Shown here one piece after another: positions 18,471-25,680 of a stretch of 64,000 nt of DNA (position 1 is its first letter; each line of letters begins with the position of its first letter). Origin of the DNA: Paracoccus lutimaris (GTDB lineage Bacteria > Pseudomonadota > Alphaproteobacteria > Rhodobacterales > Rhodobacteraceae); assembly GCF_003337565.1 (NCBI RefSeq), contig NZ_QPJL01000008.1, positions 62,001-126,000 on the forward strand, read 5' to 3'. A program made the translations under genes and the position numbers. The notes beneath the pieces are model-generated. The model saw only the letters and a list, made by a program, of their open reading frames with translations. It made no database searches and was not told the DNA's origin.

Positions 18471-19872
18471 GTTCGGTTTCGTCGGTCGCAGGCCATTCCT
18501 GTCTCTGGAAGCCCTGCAAACGCAGCTTGTTCGTCCATCGCGAGCGGAATGCTGTGCCTATAACCGAGGCGCCGATGTTATGGTTTTTGCTACAACCTTC
18601 TTTCGGCGTGCGTTCCGCAATAACCGGGCGAATACTGTTAAACTATATACGTGCTAGTAGCACGCAACTTGACAAAAATCAAGACCCGCAACGGATTCCT
18701 TCAAGGTCGGGGCCGGATTCTCTGCTGACGCACGCGGTCGTCGGCTTGCTTGCCTTTCCTGTGCTTCGCCGCCTTGTAACCGCACTGTTCAGGCAGAGCT
18801 TTTCGGTGGCTTTTCTGGTGGGGAGGGGGCGTCACCCCGTCAGGGTGTCAGCGCATACCAGGCGAGGTGGGGGCCTGCCCCCGGCTTGAGATTGGCCGGA
18901 TGCGGTCGCCCGCCGACGCCAGATCTGGCTGATTCGGGGCGGGAAAGGCTGGGGGATGGGTTTTCGGATCGCAGGAGAAAAGGCGTGAAGCAAGCAGCTC
19001 TTGCCACGCCTGATGACGAACCGGAACGATGAACGCGAATTCGCCAGCGCGTTTCCGCTCGAAGCCATTGCGCCGAGCGGGCGGCCAGCCCAGATGCCGC
19101 AGGGCCAGCAGCGGCGCTCAGCGCCATACGGACGCTGGCTCGAGCCTGGTGATTCCTGCGTTTTCGTGTCTTTGATCTCCTTGACCCCGGAGATCGGCAA
19201 AGGTCATGTCCTGGCTTCGGTCACGATCCGCCTGCAGCTTAGGCCGCAGACCGCCGAGAAGCCGGATCAAAATGGGAAGCCCGCCGGCAGGCAGTCATTT
19301 GCAAGTCTTGTTGAGTGTGTGGTGGTGCTACTGGATGTAAATGAGATGTTTGCGAATTTGCGTTGGTTGGCCCTCCTGATGGTTTCGCGTCATGTCGCAA
19401 TGATCGGGTGATTCTCCGGCTGGTCGTCTTGCGGAGGCGACCAGCCGCCTGCTGTAGCAGTCAGCAGCAAAGTTATGACAGACGTCACGGTTCCGATCTG
19501 TTTCCAGACAACCCAGGTCCGACTTGACGAGCCCGGGTGAGGGATATCTGGCAGATTTTCTAGTTTTCCGTGTTTTCCGACATCTGGGGCACGGTAGTCC
19601 GATCCTTGCTCGGCTCATCTCGACTGACGAGCCTCTTAAGGTTAACCCCGCAATCGCTTGCAGGGCCAGATTCACAATTGATCCAGACCGCGTCAAAATT
19701 GTAGCAGCCGGGAGTCGCGCCCGCTGCGCCAAGGCGGATCGCGACACGAGAGGTCAGCCCGGGCGCCGTACCGCAAGGCGGTTCGCGGTGTGAACGCATC
19801 CGGAACGCGTTTGGCGTTGTAAGGTTTTGCGGTAGGCTATAGCTACGGGACGTATGTTATGGTGGCGGCAAG
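18471..19872. other. 1.4 kb without a supportable gene
   Basis: Open frames here are short and without recognisable domains. A small palindrome (GTGCTAGTAGCAC) lies near 18650 in an AT-rich stretch upstream of the broken XRE gene. The part around 18820-19200 is very GC-rich and could be decayed mobile or coding DNA. The nearby IS5 and integrase remnants make erosion of a former element plausible, but I see no direct proof. Confidence 0.4.
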
Positions 19873-20316
19873 ATGGCCAACGACGCGCGCGTAAATCTAT
19901 TGGACAGCCGGGCCTTTGCTTCAGCGGTATTGCTGGAGAAGATTTTCCGCAACGCCTATGAAAACAAGCGCTCATCGGAAGTGCAGCCGCTGCAATGGTC
20001 GATCTTGCGATATCTGGGCCATGCGCGTGAAGACCGCTCTACGGTAGTCTGGCTGGCCAGCTTTCTTGGGATGACGCACGCGCCGGTAGCCCGGGCGGTC
20101 AAGACCTTGATGGCGCGCGGATATGTCGTGCAGCAGGACAACCCCCTGGACGGGCGCAGCAGGATCCTCAGTCTTTCCGAGACGGGCTGGAGCCAGTTGA
20201 AGGCGGATCCGCTGCTGTCCGTGGCCGAGCGTATCGACAGGCTGGAGGAAAGTGAAAAACGGGCGCTGGCATCGGCCGTGAAACAGCTGATCCCGCAAGA
20301 TATTGCAGGACAATAG
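19873..20316 (+). CDS. MarR-family transcriptional regulator
   Basis: A protein of 147 residues with a winged helix typical of MarR: QPLQWSILRYLGHAREDRSTVVWLASFLGMTHAPVARAVKTLMARGYVVQQDNPLDGRSRILSLSETG. The segment after the recognition helix (the DGRSR wing and LSLSETG strand) is the family hallmark, and the C-terminal helix (ADPLLSVAERIDRLEESEKRALASAVKQLI) would dimerise. Such proteins usually repress nearby genes in response to a small ligand. Four bases separate its stop from a stand-alone receiver gene, so the two are one operon. No ligand can be inferred. Confidence 0.85.
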   Translation: MANDARVNLLDSRAFASAVLLEKIFRNAYENKRSSEVQPLQWSILRYLGHAREDRSTVVWLASFLGMTHAPVARAVKTLMARGYVVQQDNPLDGRSRILSLSETGWSQLKADPLLSVAERIDRLEESEKRALASAVKQLIPQDIAGQ

Positions 20317-20320
20317 AAAA

Positions 20321-20692
20321 ATGGCCTCCATTCTGCTGCTCGAAGATAGTCCAACGGTCAGCGACCCGCTTCGCTCACTGCTGGAAAATGACGGACATAA
20401 GGTCGCTGTTTGTCAGGATGCTGCGTCCGCGATCGCGTTTATCGACAGAAACGAAACGCTGGACCTTGCGCTTGTCGACTACTGGCTGGAGCAGGGTACG
20501 GCCGAGACTGTCCTGACGACGCTGCATGACAAACGCCCTGATGTGCGCGTCGTCCTGATTACCGGAGGCAGCCGCGATGTCAGCGTCGAGACGACGCAAT
20601 GGCTTGGCGCGCTCGACGGGATAGACGGATTCCTGCAAAAGCCGTTTTCGCGTCGCGAGATTCAGGCGATCATCCGGCAATTCTGCGGTTGA
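20321..20692 (+). CDS. Stand-alone response-regulator receiver (CheY-like)
   Basis: A protein of 123 residues from the ATG at 20321 (a TTG 18 bases earlier overlaps the MarR gene and is less likely). It is a single receiver domain with E8/D9 acidic pair (LLLEDS), phospho-acceptor D53 (LALVDYWLEQGT), the conserved Thr in LITGG and K107 in FLQKPFS. There is no output domain. It follows the MarR gene by four bases. It could be the phosphate acceptor of one of the upstream kinases, which lack DNA-binding outputs, but nothing in the sequence proves pairing. Confidence 0.85.
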   Translation: MASILLLEDSPTVSDPLRSLLENDGHKVAVCQDAASAIAFIDRNETLDLALVDYWLEQGTAETVLTTLHDKRPDVRVVLITGGSRDVSVETTQWLGALDGIDGFLQKPFSRREIQAIIRQFCG

Positions 20693-20838
20693 TGCGATCC
20701 GCTTTGCCGGTCGTGCTCAAAGCGATGCGCTTTCGCCTTCGCCAGCCCTCGCGCTGACTCTCGGGGATGAATCCAGGAAGGACGGGGAGGGTGAAACAAG
20801 GCCCCGAGAACGCGAAAACGAACCCGGACGGCGACCTT

Positions 20839-21068
20839 GCGTGGATACGCCCCTGCATCCCGGGTCGGAGGTCACGACGCAAGGCCGTCTGCTACGACAA
20901 GCGACGCTACAAGCGCCGCAACCGGATCGAGATCATGTTCGGCAGGCTGAAAGACTGGCGCCGGATCGCGACCCCCTACGACAGGTGCGCCAAGACCTTC
21001 CTCTCCGCCCTCGCACTCGCCGCAACCGTCATGTTCTGGCTTTGACCATCAATGAGTCTGGGGCCTAG
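20839..21068 (+). mobile_element. IS5-family (IS427-like) insertion sequence remnant, 3' end
   Basis: The translation shows the C-terminal ~60 residues of an IS5-family transposase (PCIPGRRSRRKAVCYDKRR, then KRRNRIEIMFGRLKDWRR and KTFLSALALAATVMFWL), including the Y-R-E region (NRIEIMFGRLKDWRR). Soon after the stop is CAATGAGTCTGGGGCCTAG, which looks like the right terminal inverted repeat ending near 21068. The 5' two-thirds of the transposase and the left end are absent, so the copy is dead. The end abuts the truncated integrase fragment, whose N-terminal half is missing exactly here. Confidence 0.75.
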
Positions 21069-21543
21069 TTCAGAGCGGTTAGGTTGGCAACATGTTACCC
21101 AGAAGGACGGCAGGGCGCGGATTGCCTACAAGCGTACCAAGACTTCGGTAGCCGCTGACCTACCGATCCTTCCCGAACTCGCGGAAGAGCTGGCGAATCT
21201 CCCGAAGCATCGGCTGCTATTCATCACCCAGGAGGCGAGGCCGATAGGCTACAAGTCCGAGACACTCGGTAACTGGTTCCGTGATCGTTGCGTCGAGGCA
21301 CAGGTGCCCGGCTCTCTCCACGGGTTGCGTAAGGCCGGGGCTACCAGACTAGTAGACGCAGGAGCGACGAACTGGGAGATCGCGTCCTATCTGGCCCACA
21401 AAGACACCAAGCAGGCCGATACATATACGAAGAAGGCAAACAGGGCTAAGCTGGCGGACAGTGGGTTTGCCAAACTGGGAAATGTGTCCAACTTCCCTTT
21501 CGCGTTGGACGGAAGTGCGGGAAATCATGATGAAAAACAATAA
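21069..21543 (+). pseudogene. Tyrosine integrase, catalytic C-terminal fragment
   Basis: The frame reads SERLGWQHVTQKDGRARIAYKRTKTSVAADLP and continues to the HxxR box (SLHGLRKAGATRL), the second His (YLAHKDTKQ) and the Tyr (ADTYTKKANR). The SAM-like N-terminal domain and the first catalytic Arg are missing; the IS5 end lies at the break. The fragment stands in the same orientation and at the same distance (about 15 bp) from a tRNA-Glu-derived 16-mer as the intact integrase at 33308-34378 (about 90 bp), so it is likely to be the integrase of an older element inserted in the same tRNA gene. Confidence 0.8.
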
Positions 21544-21557
21544 CTTAACGAGAAAGA

Positions 21558-21573
21558 TGGCAGCCCGTAGGGG
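21558..21573. repeat. Left attachment-site copy (direct repeat of the tRNA-Glu 3' end)
   Basis: TGGCAGCCCGTAGGGG matches 34468-34483 base for base; the next base on either side differs. This is the acceptor-stem and T-arm end of tRNA-Glu, a common target of tyrosine integrases. Confidence 0.85.
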
Positions 21574-21609
21574 GCTGCGGAAAGCGCGTGAATTCAACGG
21601 GTTGCGGTC

Positions 21610-21687
21610 GGTGGGACACTGACCTTTTCCCAAGGAATTTCGCAGTTCTTCGCGGGTTTTGTCCCACCATTTCAGCGGCCTAGCAGT
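21610..21687. repeat. Left subterminal repeats, probable integrase arm sites
   Basis: GGTGGGACA at 21610-21618 and its complement TGTCCCACC at 21660-21668 (within GGTTTTGTCCCACC, 21655-21668) form an inverted pair, followed by CCTAGCAGT at 21679-21687. All three motifs recur at the right end (34386-34437). Such shared subterminal motifs suit arm-type binding by the integrase or its excisionase. The binding role is inferred. Confidence 0.6.
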
Positions 21688-21755
21688 TCGGATTCACAAA
21701 AACCACCGTCCCAAATGGTTTGGGGCGGTGCCTGAATCTTGAAAGGAACTGCACT

Positions 21756-24041
21756 ATGAAAGACCTGTCTTCGACTGACCTCAGCGACCTGTTCGCGGAC
21801 TACCCTTCACCAATGGAAAACGCCGCTGCGGCTGGTCCCCGCAGCGGCGCTAAAACTTCGGCGGCTCACGAAATCGCCTTCGGAAACAGTAGCAAAAACA
21901 ACCCCGAATTTCAAGCGTGGCCTGCGCTGGACGCTTCCAAATGCTGGTGCGCATGGCGGGAGGAACGGCGAGGCGAAAGCTGGACCAAAGTTCCCTATTC
22001 ATCGCCTCAGCGCATGGCGCGGGCGAATGATCCTGCCACTTGGTTGACCCGGACGCGGGCTGACGCGGTTGCCGCCGATCTGCCAGCGGAACGGCTCAAG
22101 GGCGTCGGGCTGTTCCTTGGTGGGGAAGGCGATCTGCAGTTCGGCGGGATTGACCTCGATAGCTGCCTTGGGTTGCTTGGCGATCTGGAACCGTGGGCAG
22201 CGGAAGTGCTGGCGCGGTTCGCATCCTATGCGGAAGTCAGCCCGAGCGGCACCGGGGCCAAGGTCTTCTTTGCCTACCGCGCCGCCGATCTGGAACCGTT
22301 TCGGGCGATCATGGGCACGAAATGGGGCAAGTCGTTTTCGCGCGGCAGTCACCATGAAATCGCCCTGCATCTGGGCAACCGCTATTTCACCGTCACCGGG
22401 AAACGCCTCGACTCCGCGCCCGCGACAATCGAGACGGTCGACCGGGCGGCGCTGGAATGGCTCATCACCGATGCAGGGCCGCGCTTCAAGGGCGATGCAC
22501 CAGCAACCGCGCCCAAGGACGAGTCCCGTTCGGGCCGCGCCTTCCGCATCGCGGGCGAGTGCCGCCGCGCGGGGCTGGACCTGGATGCCTTCAAAGCGGA
22601 ACTGGCGAAAGACCCGACCCTTGCCAAATGGGCCAAGGACGCGCGGCAGGTGCAGCGGGCGTGGGATCGGAACGCGGGCGAAGACCTGTCGACCGTGCTG
22701 AGCGACATGGACGATTTCGATGATGACCCGCCCGAGGCGGGAAAGGCAAACCCAATCACCGCGCTGAACCGGGATCATGCCGCCGTGATGATGGGCGGAA
22801 AGTTCAGGATCGTGCGGGAGGTGGCTGGCAGCGTCGAGGTCTACTCGCCCGAGGAACTTCACAAGCTGAACGCGAACAACCGCGTGAAGGTGCCCGGCGA
22901 GAAACGCACCGAACCCGTCACCTCAGCTTGGATGCGGCACCCTTCACGGCGCACCTATCAGGGCGGGTTGGTATTCAACCCCAAGGAAACGCCAGCCGGT
23001 GCCTACAACGTCTGGCGAGGTTGGGCGGTGAAGCCGGACCCGGACGCATCCTGCGACCATTTCCTTGCCCATGTCCTGGACTTGATCTGCGACGGCGGCA
23101 AACGGGAATATCGTTGGCTTCTGGGCTGGATGGCTCACCTGGTCCAGCGTCCGGAACAGAAACCGGGAACCGCTGTTGTCCTGCGCGGCACCAAGGGTGC
23201 GGGCAAGGATACCTTTGGCGACTATCTCGGGGCGCTGATCGGACGGCGGCACCACGTCAAAATTGCGCAGCCCGACCACCTCACTGGACGGTTCAACGCT
23301 CACCTTGAAAACGGGCTACTGCTGCACCTTGAGGAAGGGTTCTGGGCCGGTGACAAGGCGGGCGGCGGGGTTCTCAAGAACCTGATCACCTGCCCGACCC
23401 TGCAAATCGAGCGCAAGGGTATTGACCCATACGAAATCGACCACTTCGCCCGGCTGCTGATTACCTCGAATGAGGATTGGGTTGTGCCAGCTACGCCCGG
23501 CGAGCGGCGCTATTTCGTGCTGGACGTGTCGCCCGCCCGAGCCAAGGACACCGCCTATTTCGCGGCGATCTGGAAAGAGCATTCAGCCGGTGGCGCGGGT
23601 GCGCTGCTGCACTTCCTGCAAAGCTATGACTTGACCGGATTCGATGTGCGGAATCCACCCGAGACGGCGGGGCTGACCCGGCAGAAGCTGGAGGGGCTAC
23701 GCAACGTGGAAGCGTGGTGGCACGACCGGCTTAGCGAAGGGAACCTTGCACCCGAGGATTTCACCGACGACCGACCCGATTGGGAGTGCGCTGCAATCAC
23801 CATTTCCCGCGCAACCCTGCGGCGTGAATATGAGACCTGGCTTGAAGGGCGGCGCTGGCACGGCAACGCGCTGAGTGCCGAGCAATTCGGTGAAAAACTG
23901 CGGGCCATGTGCGGCGGGCTGCAAGACCTGCGGGCGCGGGTTTCGGGTGGACGGGAACGCCAATACGTTGTGCCGCCTCTGCCCGAGTGCCGGGCCGCGT
24001 TTGCGGCTTTCATCGGCGGCGAAATGGAGTGGGACCGATGA
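21756..24041 (+). CDS. Bifunctional primase-helicase-like replication protein
   Basis: A protein of 761 residues from the ATG at 21756 (AAAGGAA upstream). The N-terminal part (about 45-240) resembles a bifunctional primase/polymerase fold used by phages and islands: FQAWPALDASKCWCAWREERR, GGIDLDSC with metal-binding acids, and SPSGTGAKVFFAY. A middle segment (RSGRAFRIAGECRRAGLD) resembles primase-linked helices. The C-terminal half is a D5/DUF5906-type helicase with Walker A GTKGAGKDTFGDYLG near 490, a Walker B-like LLLHLEEGFWAGD and LLITSNEDW (sensor). It probably starts replication of the excised element. It is the first gene inside the left end and is followed by a repeat array that may be its origin. 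Confidence 0.8.
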   Translation: MKDLSSTDLSDLFADYPSPMENAAAAGPRSGAKTSAAHEIAFGNSSKNNPEFQAWPALDASKCWCAWREERRGESWTKVPYSSPQRMARANDPATWLTRTRADAVAADLPAERLKGVGLFLGGEGDLQFGGIDLDSCLGLLGDLEPWAAEVLARFASYAEVSPSGTGAKVFFAYRAADLEPFRAIMGTKWGKSFSRGSHHEIALHLGNRYFTVTGKRLDSAPATIETVDRAALEWLITDAGPRFKGDAPATAPKDESRSGRAFRIAGECRRAGLDLDAFKAELAKDPTLAKWAKDARQVQRAWDRNAGEDLSTVLSDMDDFDDDPPEAGKANPITALNRDHAAVMMGGKFRIVREVAGSVEVYSPEELHKLNANNRVKVPGEKRTEPVTSAWMRHPSRRTYQGGLVFNPKETPAGAYNVWRGWAVKPDPDASCDHFLAHVLDLICDGGKREYRWLLGWMAHLVQRPEQKPGTAVVLRGTKGAGKDTFGDYLGALIGRRHHVKIAQPDHLTGRFNAHLENGLLLHLEEGFWAGDKAGGGVLKNLITCPTLQIERKGIDPYEIDHFARLLITSNEDWVVPATPGERRYFVLDVSPARAKDTAYFAAIWKEHSAGGAGALLHFLQSYDLTGFDVRNPPETAGLTRQKLEGLRNVEAWWHDRLSEGNLAPEDFTDDRPDWECAAITISRATLRREYETWLEGRRWHGNALSAEQFGEKLRAMCGGLQDLRARVSGGRERQYVVPPLPECRAAFAAFIGGEMEWDR

Positions 24042-24101
24042 TCGGTTCTGTTCCATCTTCGCAGATTGAATCCTGCCCATCTGCCCAGATCATGGCCCAG
24101 G

Positions 24102-24384
24102 CGGTCCAAGCGCCCGGTTGCTTTGGTCCAAGTGCGCTGCCCAAAAAATTCCCAACAAAAACAGGGGTTGGTCCAAGCGGTCCATACGGTCCAAGCAGAT
24201 TTCTACTCGCTCTGTGCGGTATGGCTTCGGGTGACGGCGGCGTGTGGCATGGGCGGGCACCGGCATGGCACAGCGCGGATCAACTGCAAAGGGCGTGGAC
24301 CGCTTGGACCGCGTGGACCACGCAGCGTTTTCAATGGTTTGCGCGGCGCTTTGCCGGGACCGGCGTCAGGACCACTTGGACCGG
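24102..24384. repeat. GGTCCA 9-bp repeat array with inverted copy (candidate origin)
   Basis: Copies of GGTCCAnnC occur at about 24103, 24125 and, in tandem with 9-bp spacing, at 24170-24196; the reverse complement TGGACC occurs in tandem at 24296-24319 and again near 24376. GGTCCAAGCGGTCCA (24170-24184) and TGGACCGCTTGGACC (24296-24310) are exact inverse copies 111 bases apart. The array lies directly behind the primase-helicase gene, where an iteron-type origin of the element would fit. A long hairpin affecting transcription is the alternative. Confidence 0.6.
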
Positions 24385-24583
24385 GCTGGATCGTCACGAC
24401 TCGATCATCGGATTTTCGCCACGGTGGCACTCGCGGGAGCGTGGGCCACCAGACAGGCTCACTGCCGCGAAATCGAAACTGCGCGCGAAGGGCGGATCGG
24501 TGTTCCCGCCCAGCGCACCGCCACCCCGGAAGGACCCAAAGCCAAGATGGGTCACACTCAATCACAGCATAGGAAACCCAGAA

Positions 24584-24829
24584 ATGACCGAAGAACCTGA
24601 ACGGCACTACCTGCATGGCGACCAAAAGGAAGGCGACCCTGAAATGTGGTTCTGCCGCCGCTGCGACGAATTCGTTGCCGAGGCCCATTTCAGCGAAGGG
24701 CACCACAAGAAGCAACGTCTGTCCGAATACGAAAAGTATTTGGATGAAAAGAAGCGCTTCCCGATCAAGATGAAGAACAAGCCTGGCAAGTGGCGTCGAC
24801 CGGCCAACGCGCCGAACTACTTCGCCTGA
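24584..24829 (+). CDS. Small zinc-binding protein, unrecognised
   Basis: A protein of 81 residues from MTEEPERHYLHGDQ, preceded by AGGAAA. It contains WFCRRCDEFVAEAHFSEGHH (about 24-43), a Cys-x2-Cys followed by several His that could bind one zinc ion, and a basic C-terminus (KKRFPIKMKNKPGKWRRPANAPNYFA). The same frame is open back to 24038, overlapping the primase stop, which would give a 264-residue protein; I prefer the short form because the upstream part translates the repeat array into low-complexity sequence (GPSGPYGPS, WTAWTAWT). Probably a DNA-associated accessory protein of the element. Confidence 0.6.
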   Translation: MTEEPERHYLHGDQKEGDPEMWFCRRCDEFVAEAHFSEGHHKKQRLSEYEKYLDEKKRFPIKMKNKPGKWRRPANAPNYFA

Positions 24830-24840
24830 CCTGAGCCTGA

Positions 24841-24874
24841 CGTGTCCCGTTTGAGTATACACGGGCGGGACACG
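24841..24874. repeat. Inverted repeat between the zinc-protein and recombinase genes
   Basis: CGTGTCCCG at 24841-24849 pairs perfectly with CGGGACACG at 24866-24874 across a 16-base loop. It begins 12 bases after the stop of the small zinc protein, so it may be its terminator. The GTGTCCC core also resembles the subterminal motifs at the element's ends, so a binding site is possible. Confidence 0.5.
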
Positions 24875-24969
24875 CGAAAGTCTCCCAAATGTGTCCGAAT
24901 AGACTTGTGGAATCAATTTTAGGACGCTACCGATTTATCGGATAGCCTATTAGGACAAAGGGAACCATC

Positions 24970-25539
24970 ATGGGCGAATTGATCGGTTACGCGCGAGTTT
25001 CTTCGGTCGGGCAAAAGTTGGACGTTCAGCTTGCCGCGTTGAAGGCGGCTGGCGTCAGCGACGAACACCTCTACAGCGAGAAGGCCACGGGCACGAAGCG
25101 GGACGGCAGGCAGGCGCTGGACGACCTTCTGACGCGGGGCATTCGCAAGGGGGACACGCTCGTTGTCACCCGCCTTGATCGGCTGGCACGGTCCACCCGC
25201 GACCTGCACAACATCGCCCACACGCTGACCAGCAAGGGCGTGGGGCTGCGGGTGCTGGAACAGGCTATCGACACGACCACCCCCGAGGGACGCATGTTTT
25301 TCACCATGTTGTCTGCCGTGGCAGAGTTCGAGACCGAAATCCGCAAGGCTCGGCAACGGGAAGGCATAGACGCTGCGCTGGCCAAGGGCGCGGACTCGCC
25401 CTTCAAGGGCAGGCCCGCGACCATAGACGGGGAAATGGTGAACGCCATGCGAGCCAAAGGCATGACCCCTTCAGCGATTGCCAAGGCGCTCGGGGTAGCG
25501 CGTTCAAGTGTTTACCGATATCTTGAAGCTGCGTCCTGA
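24970..25539 (+). CDS. Serine recombinase (resolvase/invertase family)
   Basis: A protein of 189 residues with the complete small-resolvase layout: catalytic domain with nucleophile Ser in GYARVSSVGQKLDVQLAAL (about 6-24), KATGTKRDGRQALDDLLTRGIRKGDTLVVTRLDRLARS (Arg residues of the active site), a long dimer helix (TMLSAVAEFETEIRKARQREGI), and a C-terminal Hin-type HTH (GMTPSAIAKALGVARSSVYRYL). AAAGGGAA precedes the ATG. It may resolve multimers of the excised element or act on its own res site; an invertible segment is not visible. A Tn3-type transposase is absent, so it is not part of a Tn3 transposon here. Confidence 0.88.
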   Translation: MGELIGYARVSSVGQKLDVQLAALKAAGVSDEHLYSEKATGTKRDGRQALDDLLTRGIRKGDTLVVTRLDRLARSTRDLHNIAHTLTSKGVGLRVLEQAIDTTTPEGRMFFTMLSAVAEFETEIRKARQREGIDAALAKGADSPFKGRPATIDGEMVNAMRAKGMTPSAIAKALGVARSSVYRYLEAAS

Positions 25540-25680
25540 TTCATGGGGCAAATGGGCTTTGCGTCACCTGGCCCCCTGAAGCGATCCTCTTCAGCCAAAA
25601 GCTACCCGGAGAGGCAAATGAGGCAGTAGTGCGCCAAACGACAGACATAGCCCCATAAAGGCGTTCAACCTGAGAACTCG

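Noticed and set aside
18832..19411. Short frames on both strands in the 18.8-19.4 kb segment
   Set aside because: No motif, no convincing start site and overlapping frames of equal quality; kept as non-coding.
24038..24829. A 264-residue protein starting at the primase stop (ATGA) and including the small zinc protein
   Set aside because: The first two-thirds translate the 9-bp repeat array and low-complexity sequence; a better ribosome-binding site lies before the ATG at 24584. It stays possible as an alternative.
24970..25539. Serine recombinase as part of a Tn3-type transposon
   Set aside because: No Tn3 transposase or 38-bp type terminal repeats occur in the element.
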